Assembly: GCF_014652575.1 (NCBI RefSeq)
Contig: NZ_BMZB01000001.1
Span: forward strand, 1,479,722-1,543,721
Direction of reading: 5' to 3'
DNA from: Asticcacaulis endophyticus
Lineage (GTDB): Bacteria > Pseudomonadota > Alphaproteobacteria > Caulobacterales > Caulobacteraceae
DNA: 64,000 nucleotides
A program made the position numbers and the translations under genes. The notes under the pieces were generated by a model, which saw nothing but the letters and a program-made list of their open reading frames with translations, searched no databases and was not told the DNA's origin. Positions 26,728 through 35,078 of the stretch are shown one piece after another. Numbering within the stretch: the stretch's first letter is position 1; every line of letters starts with the position of its first letter.

Positions 26728-27738
26728 TTATTCGGCACTGCCGATGACGATGCGCTCATCATCAATCGTAACCGGCGCGTTCAACGCGACATTAACGGCT
26801 CTGGCAAAGGTGTCGGGCTGATCGGCACGGAACCAGCCGACCAGTTTTTCATCGTTCAGGGCCGGATCAGCGATGACGATCTTGCGGCTGTTGTAGCGGT
26901 TAAACTCGGCGGCGGCGCGGCTGAGGCTGTCATTATCAAGGGCGATCTGCCCGTCGCGCCACGCCAGCTTGCGGTCGATGACATCGGGGGCAAACTCGGC
27001 GCGCAGCGGTTCAGGTACGGGCTGAGGCGCATAGGGCACAAACACCTTATCCCCGGCTTTGATGCGCACGGGTGTCTCCGGCGCGTGCGTGTTCCAGACC
27101 TCGACCACGCCTTCGCTGACCATAACTTCGGCACCGGCCTCGAAGCGGCGCACACCAAAAGCCGTACCCACCGCGCGGGCGCGGACCGTATCGGCGGCGA
27201 CGACAAACGGCCGCTCAGGGTCTTTGGCGACCTGAAACCAGACTTCGCCCTTGACCAGTTTTATGTCGCGCCGTGTTGGCGTCAGGGCGATGTCGAGCGC
27301 GCTGTCGGTGTTGACGCTGGCGACGCTCCTGTCTTTCAGTGGCACCTTGCGCAGTTCGCCGACCTGGGTCTCCAGTCGTGCGCGTCCTGACCATAACGGC
27401 AGCATCAGGGCGGCCCCGGTGGCGGTGGCGGCCAGCAATCCGCCGGTCTTCAGCAGATGGCGGCGGGTCGGTGAGGCGGGACGAGGGGCGATTTGCGGCA
27501 GGGGCTCCGGTTCAAAAAGGGGGGACGGGATATCCTCCGCACGCACGCCAGCACCCATGACGCGGGCGCGATTAAGCATGGCGAAGGCCGCTTCGGCCCG
27601 GAAAAAGGCCCCCTGATGGCGGGTGTCCTCGGCCAGCCAGCGATCAAGCACAGCCTGCCGGTCCGCGTCCCAGTGACCGGAGGCGCGGGCGGCGACGAAC
27701 ATGGATGCCTGATCATCAATGGCGGGCATAACCTGCAT
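26728..27738 (-). CDS. FecR-family anti-sigma/signal transducer
   Basis: About 336 residues. A cytoplasmic N-terminal DUF4880-like region (FVAARASGHWDADRQAVLDRWLAEDTRHQGAFFRAEAA) binds the sigma factor; one transmembrane segment (HLLKTGGLLAATATGAALMLPLW) follows; the periplasmic FecR domain contains the typical VKGEVWFQVAKDPERPFVVAADTVRARAVGTAFGVR and a C-terminal STN-like region. It relays occupancy of the TonB receptor at 23662 to the sigma factor at 27716. The start at 27738 overlaps the sigma gene by 23 bases; ATG 27729 is an alternative. Confidence 0.92.
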   Translation of the reverse strand: MQVMPAIDDQASMFVAARASGHWDADRQAVLDRWLAEDTRHQGAFFRAEAAFAMLNRARVMGAGVRAEDIPSPLFEPEPLPQIAPRPASPTRRHLLKTGGLLAATATGAALMLPLWSGRARLETQVGELRKVPLKDRSVASVNTDSALDIALTPTRRDIKLVKGEVWFQVAKDPERPFVVAADTVRARAVGTAFGVRRFEAGAEVMVSEGVVEVWNTHAPETPVRIKAGDKVFVPYAPQPVPEPLRAEFAPDVIDRKLAWRDGQIALDNDSLSRAAAEFNRYNSRKIVIADPALNDEKLVGWFRADQPDTFARAVNVALNAPVTIDDERIVIGSAE

Positions 27739-28300
27739 GTTCCGGCTTTGTCGTTGGGGCGTTAGCGGCGGCGGGGGCATCAGCATCCCCTTGAGCGACC
27801 TGCTTTAGGATCAGGCTTAAGCCGCGGGCGGTTTCTTTTTCCACGATGTTTTCGCTCACCCCCAGACGGGCGGCGGTTTGTGCCTGAGACAGGCCGTGGA
27901 CCTTACGCAGTTCAAACACGGCGCGGCAACGATCGGGCAGGCCGTCGATAAAGGCCATGACGCGCGACAACTCCCGCCGCGCCGAGACGGCCTGTTCCGG
28001 TGAGGGGGAGGGATCGGCCCGGCCCAGTTCATCGATATTTTGAACGGTGGTGATCGACACGACGCGGTTTTTCCTGACCTGTTCCAGTATCAGATTGCGG
28101 GCCATCCGGTAAAGATAGGCGCGCGGCTCTGTGATGTGGGCAAAGCTTACTTGGCGCAACAGGCGGTAATATACCTCCTGCACCAGATCATCACGCTCAG
28201 AGGCCGTAAGGCCCGCGCGTGACAACCACTGCCGCAGTCCGGCCTCATGCGGCAGGATGTGCGTCCCGATGAAGGCGAGGCGTTCGTCGTGGGGGCTCAT
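27716..28300 (-). CDS. ECF RNA polymerase sigma factor, FecI type
   Basis: 194 residues with sigma region 2 (SERDDLVQEVYYRLLRQV.. EPRAYLYRMARNLILEQVRK) and region 4 (IDGLPDRCRAVFELRKVHGLSQAQTAARLGVSENIVEKETARGL), matching the FecI-like ECF group. It should be held by the adjacent FecR and direct transcription of the TonB receptor operon. GGAGG stands six bases before the ATG. It is the first gene of the sigma-fecR-receptor-GH2 series. Confidence 0.93.
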   Translation of the reverse strand: MSPHDERLAFIGTHILPHEAGLRQWLSRAGLTASERDDLVQEVYYRLLRQVSFAHITEPRAYLYRMARNLILEQVRKNRVVSITTVQNIDELGRADPSPSPEQAVSARRELSRVMAFIDGLPDRCRAVFELRKVHGLSQAQTAARLGVSENIVEKETARGLSLILKQVAQGDADAPAAANAPTTKPEHAGYARH

Positions 28301-28794
28301 AACCGGCCTCCGCGAACCACGTCTCTACGGTATAAAATGCACGAGCGCGCGGTTTCCGCCGCATCGGGTGAATTTTTTTTACAACTATGGCGTTGGCTGG
28401 TCACGATAAGGCTCCCTCTTTCCTTCGTCTGGGCGCGAAGGTTTTGAGGACACTATGCATGAGCCGAAAAATTTGGCCAGTTAATTGTATGATAAAATGA
28501 GTGTGGTCAGTTCAGTGTGATTATTTTGCCAATAGCCTAGGCCGTAAACTCATAAATTTCACGGCATTGGTGTGAGGCTGCCTGTGCGGATACCAGGAGA
28601 AAAATTGCTGGAAATGCCTACATTTTCAAAATTTTACGACGCCGTAGTCCGTGCAGGCGGGCCACATCCTTCGGACGGCGAAAGGGCGTTATCCTGCGCC
28701 GGAAATCGACTTGAACAGGGGATGGCCCTGATCTACGTCGATTTCCTAGCATTATTTAGCCCTTTCAGCCGCCAATACCATGAAATTTATGAGT
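28301..28794. other. Non-coding interval with MITE-like element and fecI promoter region
   Basis: About 237 bases upstream of the sigma gene contain an AT-rich region and an imperfect direct repeat (GGCCAGTTAATTGTATGAT at 28475-28493, GGTCAGTTCAGTGTGAT at 28505-28521), a candidate operator for the galactan locus. The rest is the 267-bp element described separately. No convincing protein gene was found. Confidence 0.5.
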
Positions 28795-28804
28795 TTACGG
28801 CCTA
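28538..28804. mobile_element. MITE-like non-autonomous element with 33-bp terminal inverted repeats
   Basis: The left end (28538-28570) and the inverted right end (28772-28804) share 33 bases with two mismatches; both begin TAGGCCGTAAACTCATAAAT. If TA is a target duplication, the terminal repeats are 31 bp, which would fit IS630/Tc1-like or IS5/IS427-like movement. The 267-bp length and lack of a recognisable transposase point to a MITE. An internal 10-bp inverted repeat (GGAAATCGAC, 28701-28710; GTCGATTTCC, 28737-28746) adds secondary structure. A 77-codon ORF spans the inside but looks like no transposase. The right end forms the last codons and stop of the GH53 gene. Confidence 0.75.
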
Positions 28805-30147
28805 ATGACGCCCGCCTTATCCGGCACCGTAATTTCCGAGGCGGGTGCGTCTTTTAACGTTTCCGGCGTCGTCGCCACCCCGGCAATCAGGCGGGTCCCC
28901 GGCCGCAACCAGCTTTTGTAGACAAAATCACCGCCCTGCTTCGTCATGGGTACCGCCAGTCCGCCGGTGAAATCCCCGCTCAGGTACAGGTGCGTCTGGC
29001 CCTCATCCCTGACGCGGAACGTCATTTCCACCGGATAGACATAAGCGGCCTTGGGCCAGTCGAGCGCGGGCAGGGCCTTGCCGTCGAAATCAAAGAAGGT
29101 GGCGTTTTCCCAGTTCGAGCCGCTGCCCCAGCGGGTCTTGCACTTGGTCGATACCCACGCCGGTTCCCAATAGACGACGCCGACCCCGCCATTATCGAGC
29201 GTCAACTGCATCAGATCGTGCAGGTAGCGGGCCTGCCCTTCCGGAGAGAAACCGTAAGCCGAAAAGGTCGAATCCGCGCCCATCAGATTGACGTTGCCAT
29301 CCAGATGCTTGTCGGTGAACGGGTAGGCGGTTTCGACCACCACAATATCCTTATCGGGATAGGTATGGCGCACGCGGTTGATGACGGCCCCCAGCCCCGC
29401 CATGTCCATCTTCGACCATTTTTTGTAGTAGCTGATGCCGATCAGGTCGTAGCCGGTGATACCCGCCCTGGTGGCGTTCAGGAACCAGCTTTCGACGTTT
29501 TCCGGTTGGGCGATATGCAGCATGATGCGCGGGGTCGTGCCGGTTTTTGCACCGGCATCCCTGACCGCCTTGATGCCAGCCTTAAACAGGCGGGCGTTGC
29601 GGTCCCAGTTGATCGGCTTCTTGGCCTGACCTTCTTTCCAGCTCAGGTCGCCCATCATCTCGCCATTGGTTTCATTGCCGACCTGCACCTGATCCGGCAT
29701 CAGCCCTTCGGCGTGCAAGGTCATCAGGGTGTCGTAGGTGAATCTATACAGCGCCTCAGCCTGCTCGTCCGTGCTCAGCGTGGCCCAGGCCGCGGGCACC
29801 AACTGCTTCTCGCCGTCGGCCCAATCGTCGGAATAGTGAAAATCGAGCAGCACCGGCAAACCGGCGGCCTTGGCGCGCCTCATGGCTTTGGTGACATCGG
29901 CCAGATTGGAATAGGGCGTCCACTTCGGGTCGTTCCATAGCCGCAATCTCACCAGATTGGCGCCGGACGATTTGAAGATGCCATATACGTCTTCGGGCGT
30001 GCCGGTTCGGCTATAGGTCGCGCCGCAGTCTTCCATCTCATTGACATAGGACAGGTCGCTGCCGAAATAATAGTCGCGGGCAAGGGCTGACTGCCCGGTC
30101 AGCAGGCTTAAGGACAGGGCGGTGGCGGCAATCGTGTTTAAGCGCAT
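28795..30147 (-). CDS. Arabinogalactan endo-beta-1,4-galactanase, GH53
   Basis: About 450 residues, secreted; signal peptide MRLNTIAATALSLSLLTGQSALA. The GH53 TIM barrel is clear: RDYYFGSDLSYVNEMEDCGATY, LRLWNDP, LLDFHYSDDWADG, the acid/base Glu in VQVGNETNGEM and nucleophile Glu in IVVVETAYPF. It would cut beta-1,4-galactan side chains of pectin. A roughly 100-residue C-terminal extension (from YPVEMTFRVRDEGQTHLYLSGD) resembles a small beta domain. The last codons (Arg-Pro-stop) come from the right end of a MITE-like element, so the original C-terminus was altered. ATG at 30147 with GGAG upstream is preferred over distant upstream starts. Confidence 0.9.
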   Translation of the reverse strand: MRLNTIAATALSLSLLTGQSALARDYYFGSDLSYVNEMEDCGATYSRTGTPEDVYGIFKSSGANLVRLRLWNDPKWTPYSNLADVTKAMRRAKAAGLPVLLDFHYSDDWADGEKQLVPAAWATLSTDEQAEALYRFTYDTLMTLHAEGLMPDQVQVGNETNGEMMGDLSWKEGQAKKPINWDRNARLFKAGIKAVRDAGAKTGTTPRIMLHIAQPENVESWFLNATRAGITGYDLIGISYYKKWSKMDMAGLGAVINRVRHTYPDKDIVVVETAYPFTDKHLDGNVNLMGADSTFSAYGFSPEGQARYLHDLMQLTLDNGGVGVVYWEPAWVSTKCKTRWGSGSNWENATFFDFDGKALPALDWPKAAYVYPVEMTFRVRDEGQTHLYLSGDFTGGLAVPMTKQGGDFVYKSWLRPGTRLIAGVATTPETLKDAPASEITVPDKAGVIRP

Positions 30148-30222
30148 CACAGGAACTCCGAACGGTTTCCTTATATGACGAAGCTGGCTGACTTTTCCGC
30201 CAAAGCTTGGTAAAGCGCCCGC

Positions 30223-31254
30223 ATGAATTTGCAAAAGCCCCCGCGTCATACCTTTGCCGTTGCCCCGCTCATGGACTGGACGGACCGGCATTGCCGTGCC
30301 TTTCACCGCGCCCTGACCAAGGAGGCGCTGCTCTATACCGAGATGGTGACCTCGCGCGCGATCATCCATGGTGACCGGGAAAAACTGCTGGGTTATTCAC
30401 CGGTTGAGCATCCGGTGGCCCTGCAGATCGGCGGGTCTGATCCGGCAGAACTGGCGGCGTGTGCGAAGATCGCGCAGGACTGGGGCTATGATGAGGTCAA
30501 CCTCAACTGCGGCTGCCCGTCCGAGCGGGTGCAGTCAGGATCATTCGGCGCCTGCCTGATGCGCGAACCGCAACTTGTCGCCGACTGTATGCAGGCCATG
30601 GCGGAGGCTGTGACCCTGCCCGTGACCGTCAAATGCCGCATCGGCGTCGATGATCAGGACGAGGAAGCCGCCCTGTTTGCACTGGTCGAATCTTGCGCTG
30701 CGGCCGGGGTGAATACCTTCATCGTCCATGCGCGCAAAGCGTGGTTAAAAGGTCTGTCGCCCAAGGAAAACCGCGATATTCCGCCGCTCAACTATTCCCT
30801 GGTCTATGCCCTGAAACGCGCCCACCCGCAGCTAAACATCATCATCAATGGCGGTATCACGTCTTTTGAGGCGATCGATGAGCACCTGATGCACGTTGAT
30901 GGCGTCATGCTGGGCCGCACCGCCTATCAGGAACCGGCCTTTCTGGGGCAAGTCGATCGGCGTTTGTTTGGCGCGGCCGGCGATGTCGGGCCGTTTGAAG
31001 CGCTTGAGGCCTACCGGCCCTATATGCAGGCGCAACTGGAGGCGGGCGTCAGCCTGCCCGCCATGACGCGCCACATGCTGGGGATCATGCACGGCCTGTC
31101 CGGCGCGCGCGCGTATCGGCGGATTATGACGGTGGAATCTATTCGCGACGGTGCAGGCATTGAGGTGCTCGATATGGCCATCGCCGCCGTCCACGACGCC
31201 ATGTCCGCCGCCGAAGCCCGCCGTGAAGCCTATACCGCCGGAGCCGCTCAATAA
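30223..31254 (+). CDS. dusA: tRNA-dihydrouridine(20/20a) synthase DusA
   Basis: 343 residues. FMN-dependent reductase that makes dihydrouridine in the tRNA D-loop. Seen: the N-terminal VAPLMDWTDRHCRAFHR, the catalytic Cys in NLNCGCPSERVQSGSFGACLM, the FMN-binding VKCRIGVDD and HARKAWLKGLSPKENR, and the NGGI phosphate-binding loop (IIINGGITS). The QSGSFGACLM and WLKGLSPKENR segments are specific for DusA over DusB/DusC. It is divergent from the GH53 gene and its transcript is followed by a GC hairpin. Confidence 0.95.
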   Translation: MNLQKPPRHTFAVAPLMDWTDRHCRAFHRALTKEALLYTEMVTSRAIIHGDREKLLGYSPVEHPVALQIGGSDPAELAACAKIAQDWGYDEVNLNCGCPSERVQSGSFGACLMREPQLVADCMQAMAEAVTLPVTVKCRIGVDDQDEEAALFALVESCAAAGVNTFIVHARKAWLKGLSPKENRDIPPLNYSLVYALKRAHPQLNIIINGGITSFEAIDEHLMHVDGVMLGRTAYQEPAFLGQVDRRLFGAAGDVGPFEALEAYRPYMQAQLEAGVSLPAMTRHMLGIMHGLSGARAYRRIMTVESIRDGAGIEVLDMAIAAVHDAMSAAEARREAYTAGAAQ

Positions 31255-31259
31255 GCAGG

Positions 31260-31278
31260 GCAGGGGCGCGGCCCCTGC
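31260..31278 (+). terminator. GC hairpin after dusA
   Basis: GCAGGGGC, 3 bases, GCCCCTGC, starting six bases after the dusA stop. No T-run follows, so it may stabilise the 3' end rather than terminate. Confidence 0.4.
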
Positions 31279-31291
31279 ACCCGGAAGTTGG

Positions 31292-32044
31292 CTAATCGAA
31301 CATCCTTCTAAGGTCGGGTCTAAATTTAAATCTAGATGGAGTGTAAATCAGGCTTCGAGCTATCGGCTGCGTGGGGTCACGGGATAAAGGCACGCGAAAA
31401 ATTAGATGCCTAAGCGCAACAATAGCGGTTGATTGGTCAATGCTTATCCTAAATGGATCGCTCCAATAGCTTTTACCCTCGTCGTTAAATGTTGGCCTCG
31501 GCTCGCCTGCCAGTATCATTTGGCAATTCAACGGAACACTTTTGAAAAAATCGTTGGGATGAAAAAACTGACTTCGGGAAATTTGGCCCGCAAAGGAAAG
31601 TGTAATTTGATACCCGAATTGCCTAAAAAGAGCGAGGTATCCCGCGCAATATAAAGATACCTGATGTTGGGTGCTAATTGTCGCATTGACCAACTTTAAG
31701 GTGATTAGATCTCTAAGGTGCGAATCGTAATGTTTGCCTTTCCAACTGTTGCATCCGTGACCTGGGATGCGCTGGCCCTTAATCAATAAAGGCTTCTGGC
31801 AAAGCAAGGTCAGGCCACTACGTTCATTTTTTGAAACGGCCTGACGAGCATCGGCGGGGTCAAGGGCTAATGCTTGCTTTGGAATGATATGTTCAACCGA
31901 TAAATCGTCAAAACAGACAGGTCTGCAACATGTAGGGCATAGTATAGTATCTTTGTCCTCAAACGATGGAACTAAAGAAATTAAATCGCTTCTCATTTTA
32001 TGCCAAAGAATTTGCTTCTGTGCAGGTAAATCAATGAGGCTCAT
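31292..32044 (-). CDS. HNH endonuclease-like protein, AT-rich gene
   Basis: 250 residues. A zinc-ribbon CPTC (36-39), then VEHIIPKQ with His52 and, after an insert, GCNSWKGKHYD (97-107), which together match the His-Asn-His/Cys-x-x-Cys pattern of HNH nucleases. The C-terminal half is basic and has no recognised domain. The gene and its flanks (about 31290-32170) are clearly more AT-rich than neighbours and use codons that are otherwise rare here, pointing to horizontal transfer. It stands alone with no methylase or integrase, so it could be a defence nuclease, homing-type nuclease or mobile-element remnant. Confidence 0.65.
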   Translation of the reverse strand: MSLIDLPAQKQILWHKMRSDLISLVPSFEDKDTILCPTCCRPVCFDDLSVEHIIPKQALALDPADARQAVSKNERSGLTLLCQKPLLIKGQRIPGHGCNSWKGKHYDSHLRDLITLKLVNATISTQHQVSLYCAGYLALFRQFGYQITLSFAGQISRSQFFHPNDFFKSVPLNCQMILAGEPRPTFNDEGKSYWSDPFRISIDQSTAIVALRHLIFRVPLSRDPTQPIARSLIYTPSRFKFRPDLRRMFD

Positions 32045-32407
32045 GGTTTTGGTTTCTATACATGTTTCGTTTCGGAATTTTTCTTTAAGTTGAAGTGATT
32101 TTTTAAGAAAAGCAAATCGAGCATATTTATTTAAAGGCGATAATTTCAGAGATATTTTAAGTTCTGCACAGAGTGGAAAATTTAAACATTACAGCGCTCT
32201 CCTCCTCCCTATCGCAGATGGGGAGGTGGCAGACCGCCTTGGGCGGGATGAGGGAGGGGGATTGCGCCGTCCTCAATGCCTGAGCGGCCTTTGGGGCGTA
32301 ACGCCTCAAAAGTCGGTGCGTTGGTAATGCCTCAGCCATCCCCCTCCGTCTCGTCGCTAACGCGCCGATCCACCTCCCCATTGCTGCGCAACAGGGAGGA
32401 GAAGGGG
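32045..32407. other. Non-coding interval with inverted pair of intergenic repeats
   Basis: The first ~120 bases are AT-rich and serve as the HNH gene's upstream region. The remainder is a repeat pair described separately. No gene is supported. Confidence 0.55.
32199..32402. repeat. Inverted pair of ~62-bp intergenic repeats
   Basis: The arm CTCCTCCCTATCGCAGATGG.. GGGAGGTGG.. GGAGGGGGAT (32199-32262) recurs inverted at 32337-32402 with moderate divergence, leaving about 75 bases between. The arms could fold into a long hairpin. The outer end touches the stop region of the next minus-strand gene. Confidence 0.6.
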
Positions 32408-33100
32408 CTATCCCCCTGCCTTGCGCAATGCCGCCACCTCGACCTCCAGTTCCGCAATGCGGTTGCGCAGAGGGGCGGTCGCGGCCTCGATCTCTGAGGC
32501 GGTGAAGCGGGGCGTGATATGCTGCGGGCAATTCCAGTCAAAGGCCTCCAGCCTCAGCACAATCCCGCGTTCGGCCACCCCGCGATAGCCCGGCGTGGCC
32601 AGTTTGGCGGCAAGCTCTGGCTCGACCTTAAGATCATGAACCGACGCATGGGCCAGCACCTTAAGACGGGCCTGATGCGGATAGTCCATAAGAAACAGCG
32701 ACACGCGGTCGTCCACGCTGACATTGCCCAGGCTGATATATTGGCGATTGCCGCGAAAATCCGCAAACCCAAGGTGGGTGTCATCCAGCACCTTTAAAAA
32801 GCCCGCTGGCCCGCCGCGATGCTGAACATACGGCCATCCGTTCTCAGACACGCTGGCCATATAGAAGCTGTCGCGCTGGGCGATGAACGCGGCCTCTGCT
32901 GGCGTAAAGCGGTCCGAGGGCCGGTCATGGGGGCGTTCCCACAGGGCTGCCGCCCCGTTGGCACCTTGCGCGGCCTTGACCGCAGGCGTGATCAGGCGAT
33001 CCAGATAATCGTAACCCACGCAGGCCTCCTTAAACTTGGCGTCTTTTGTGAATGAGATGGCGCCTTTGGTGGATGTGTCTTGCGCCAGATTGGGCGACAT
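32408..33100 (-). CDS. Pyridoxamine 5'-phosphate oxidase-related, FMN-binding family protein
   Basis: 230 residues. The core split-barrel segment (AFIAQRDSFYMASVSENGWPYVQHRGGPAGFLKVLDDTHLGFADFRGNRQYISLGNV) is typical of PNPOx-like flavoproteins; a C-terminal coiled coil (IEAATAPLRNRIAELEVEVAALRKA) may mediate oligomerisation. The substrate is unknown; family members reduce or bind flavin and haem-like ligands. ATG at 33100 with GAGG seven bases upstream is preferred to a longer ORF. It is divergent from the SDR gene, with only 25 bases between the two starts. Confidence 0.82.
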   Translation of the reverse strand: MSPNLAQDTSTKGAISFTKDAKFKEACVGYDYLDRLITPAVKAAQGANGAAALWERPHDRPSDRFTPAEAAFIAQRDSFYMASVSENGWPYVQHRGGPAGFLKVLDDTHLGFADFRGNRQYISLGNVSVDDRVSLFLMDYPHQARLKVLAHASVHDLKVEPELAAKLATPGYRGVAERGIVLRLEAFDWNCPQHITPRFTASEIEAATAPLRNRIAELEVEVAALRKAGG

Positions 33101-33125
33101 TGTGGGCCTCACAAAGGAAAACACA

Positions 33126-33962
33126 ATGTCCAAGACATCAAAACCCACCAAAACCGCCGTCGTGACCGGAGCTTCTTCCGGCATGGGCCATGCCATCGCC
33201 CTGCAACTGATCAAAGATGGCTACCGCGTCTATGTCGCGGCCCGAAGCGTCGATAAGATGGCCGATCTGGTGGCCAAAGGCGCCATTGCCATCAAGATGG
33301 ATATCTCCGTACCCGCAGATATCGACGCGGCCGCGCAGGCGATTTTAAGCCAGGCAGGAACCGTCGATGTGCTCGTCAACAATGCAGGCTACGGCCTGTT
33401 CGGGGCGATGGAAGATATCGGCATCGACGAAGCGCGTTATCAGTTCGAGGTCAATGTTTTCGGCCCCGCGCGACTGACCCAGCTTTTGCTGCCTGCCATG
33501 CGCGCGAAACGCGCGGGTACGATTATCAACATCACCTCAATGGGTGGCAAGATATACACCTTGTTGGGGAGCTGGTATCATGCGACCAAACACGCCCTTG
33601 AGGGCTGGTCAGATTGTTTGAGGCTGGAACTGGAGCCTTTGGGTATCCGGGTGGTGGTGATTGAGCCTGGGATTATAGACACCGGTTTCGGGGATGTGGT
33701 CGTGGACGGCATCCTCAAGCGATCGGGGGATGGCGCTTATGCCGAGGTGACGCAGCGCGTCGCCAAGGTGACCCGCCAAAGCTATAAGCCGGGCACGGGC
33801 ACGAAACCGGAGGTGATCGCCCGCGTTATATCGAAGGCCATAAAGGCCCGCAGACCTAAAACCCGATATGCTGCCGGCCGGTATGCCAAGATGATGATCA
33901 GCGTTAGAAAATGGTTTGGTGATCGCGCCTTTGACAGCCTTATACTGAGCCAGATGAAGTAA
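33126..33962 (+). CDS. Short-chain dehydrogenase/reductase
   Basis: 278 residues, classical SDR: cofactor motif TGASSGMG (14-21), NNAG (85-88), catalytic Ser138, Tyr151 and Lys155 (YHATK). ARS after the second strand suggests NADP(H) preference. The C-terminal region (FGDRAFDSLILSQMK) resembles SDRs annotated as oxidoreductases acting on lipids or retinol-like substrates, but the substrate is not known. The start at 33126 has AAAGGA upstream; it shares a very short divergent promoter region with the FMN-binding protein and is followed by an AraC regulator 39 bases on. Confidence 0.85.
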   Translation: MSKTSKPTKTAVVTGASSGMGHAIALQLIKDGYRVYVAARSVDKMADLVAKGAIAIKMDISVPADIDAAAQAILSQAGTVDVLVNNAGYGLFGAMEDIGIDEARYQFEVNVFGPARLTQLLLPAMRAKRAGTIINITSMGGKIYTLLGSWYHATKHALEGWSDCLRLELEPLGIRVVVIEPGIIDTGFGDVVVDGILKRSGDGAYAEVTQRVAKVTRQSYKPGTGTKPEVIARVISKAIKARRPKTRYAAGRYAKMMISVRKWFGDRAFDSLILSQMK

Positions 33963-34001
33963 ATTCTGCATTTTAGAGATAGAAAGGGACGCAAAGGCCT
34001 T

Positions 34002-35078
34002 ATGACCAGCCACATTCCCGCCGACCGTTGCAAGCTGCCCCCCGCCTTCTGGCGGGCTCTGGACAGGTGCGGACTGCCGCCAGTGGCGGTTCTGCGTCAG
34101 GCGCGGCTGCCCGCCACTGTGCTGGGCGGGACGCAGGTCGTCAGTACCGGCCAGTATTTCGCCGTATGGCGTGCGCTGGAGACCTTAAGCAGTGAGCCAG
34201 CGTTCGGGATCAGGCTGGTGCAGATGTCGGACCCAGAAGGCTATCCCCCGGCCTTTCTGGCCGCCTATTTTGCGCGTGATTACCGCGATGCCCTGATGAG
34301 AACGGCGCGATTTAAGCGTCTGTGCACGCCGGAAGAGCTTTATATAACGGAAACGGAACATGAGGTCACGCTGACCACAAAGTGGCTTTTTGCCGTTGAG
34401 CCGGAACCCGCGGTCTCTACCGATGTGGCGTTCGCCCTGCTGTTATCCATTGGCCGTCACGGCACCGGACAAAACCTGACGCCTGTGCGGGTAGAACTGA
34501 TGCGGCCAAAGCCACAAGGCGGCGCGCATCAGGCCTTTTTTGGCTGTCCAGTGCATTTTGGTGCCGCTCGCAATGCGCTGATCCTCAAGCCCGGTGACCT
34601 TGAGCGCCCGTTCCCCGGCCACAATCCCGAACTGCTTGAGATGCTGACGCCTGCCCTGTCTGCCGCCCTTGGGGAACTGGACGCGAGTGACGCCATCGGG
34701 GATCAGGTGAAGGCCGTTCTTAAGGGAAAGCTGGCCAGCGGGCGCCCCGAATTAGCGGAGGTCGCAAGGGACCTTGGTTTGAGCGAGCGGACACTGCAGC
34801 GCCGGATCACCGAGGCAGAGACGAGTTTTCGCAGCTTGCTCAATGATGCCCGTCGCGAATGGGGCTGTCAGCTTCTGCGTGATGGCACGTCAGGTATTGA
34901 CGAAATCGCCTATCTGCTGGGCTATCAGGATACCCGTTCATTCTGTCGTGCGTTCCGCGAGTGGGAAGGCCTGCCGCCAAACCAATGGCGAAAGGTGAAT
35001 AGCGATCAACCGTCTTTAGCCGACGCGGAGACGGCGCATCTGGATGAGGTTGTCAGCGGGTCTAAGGCTTTAAGATAA
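34002..35078 (+). CDS. AraC-family transcriptional regulator with arabinose-binding-like N-terminal domain
   Basis: 358 residues. The N-terminal ~200 resemble the ArgR/OruR-like Arabinose_bd domain (LPPAFWRALDRCGLPPVAVLRQARLPATVL). The C-terminus has the double helix-turn-helix: LAEVARDLGLSERTLQRRITEAETSFRSLLNDARRE and IDEIAYLLGYQDTRSFCRAFREWEGLPPNQWR. It probably controls the SDR and FMN-protein genes upstream. Its end overlaps the convergent retropepsin gene by 17 bases. Confidence 0.9.
   Translation: MTSHIPADRCKLPPAFWRALDRCGLPPVAVLRQARLPATVLGGTQVVSTGQYFAVWRALETLSSEPAFGIRLVQMSDPEGYPPAFLAAYFARDYRDALMRTARFKRLCTPEELYITETEHEVTLTTKWLFAVEPEPAVSTDVAFALLLSIGRHGTGQNLTPVRVELMRPKPQGGAHQAFFGCPVHFGAARNALILKPGDLERPFPGHNPELLEMLTPALSAALGELDASDAIGDQVKAVLKGKLASGRPELAEVARDLGLSERTLQRRITEAETSFRSLLNDARREWGCQLLRDGTSGIDEIAYLLGYQDTRSFCRAFREWEGLPPNQWRKVNSDQPSLADAETAHLDEVVSGSKALR

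Noticed and set aside
28572-28805. 77-codon ORF inside the MITE-like element
   Set aside because: It ends in the terminal repeat, resembles no transposase and has no ribosome-binding site; judged incidental.
28990-29940. 316-codon plus-strand ORF inside the GH53 gene
   Set aside because: Antisense of a clear GH53 enzyme; no independent motifs or start signal.
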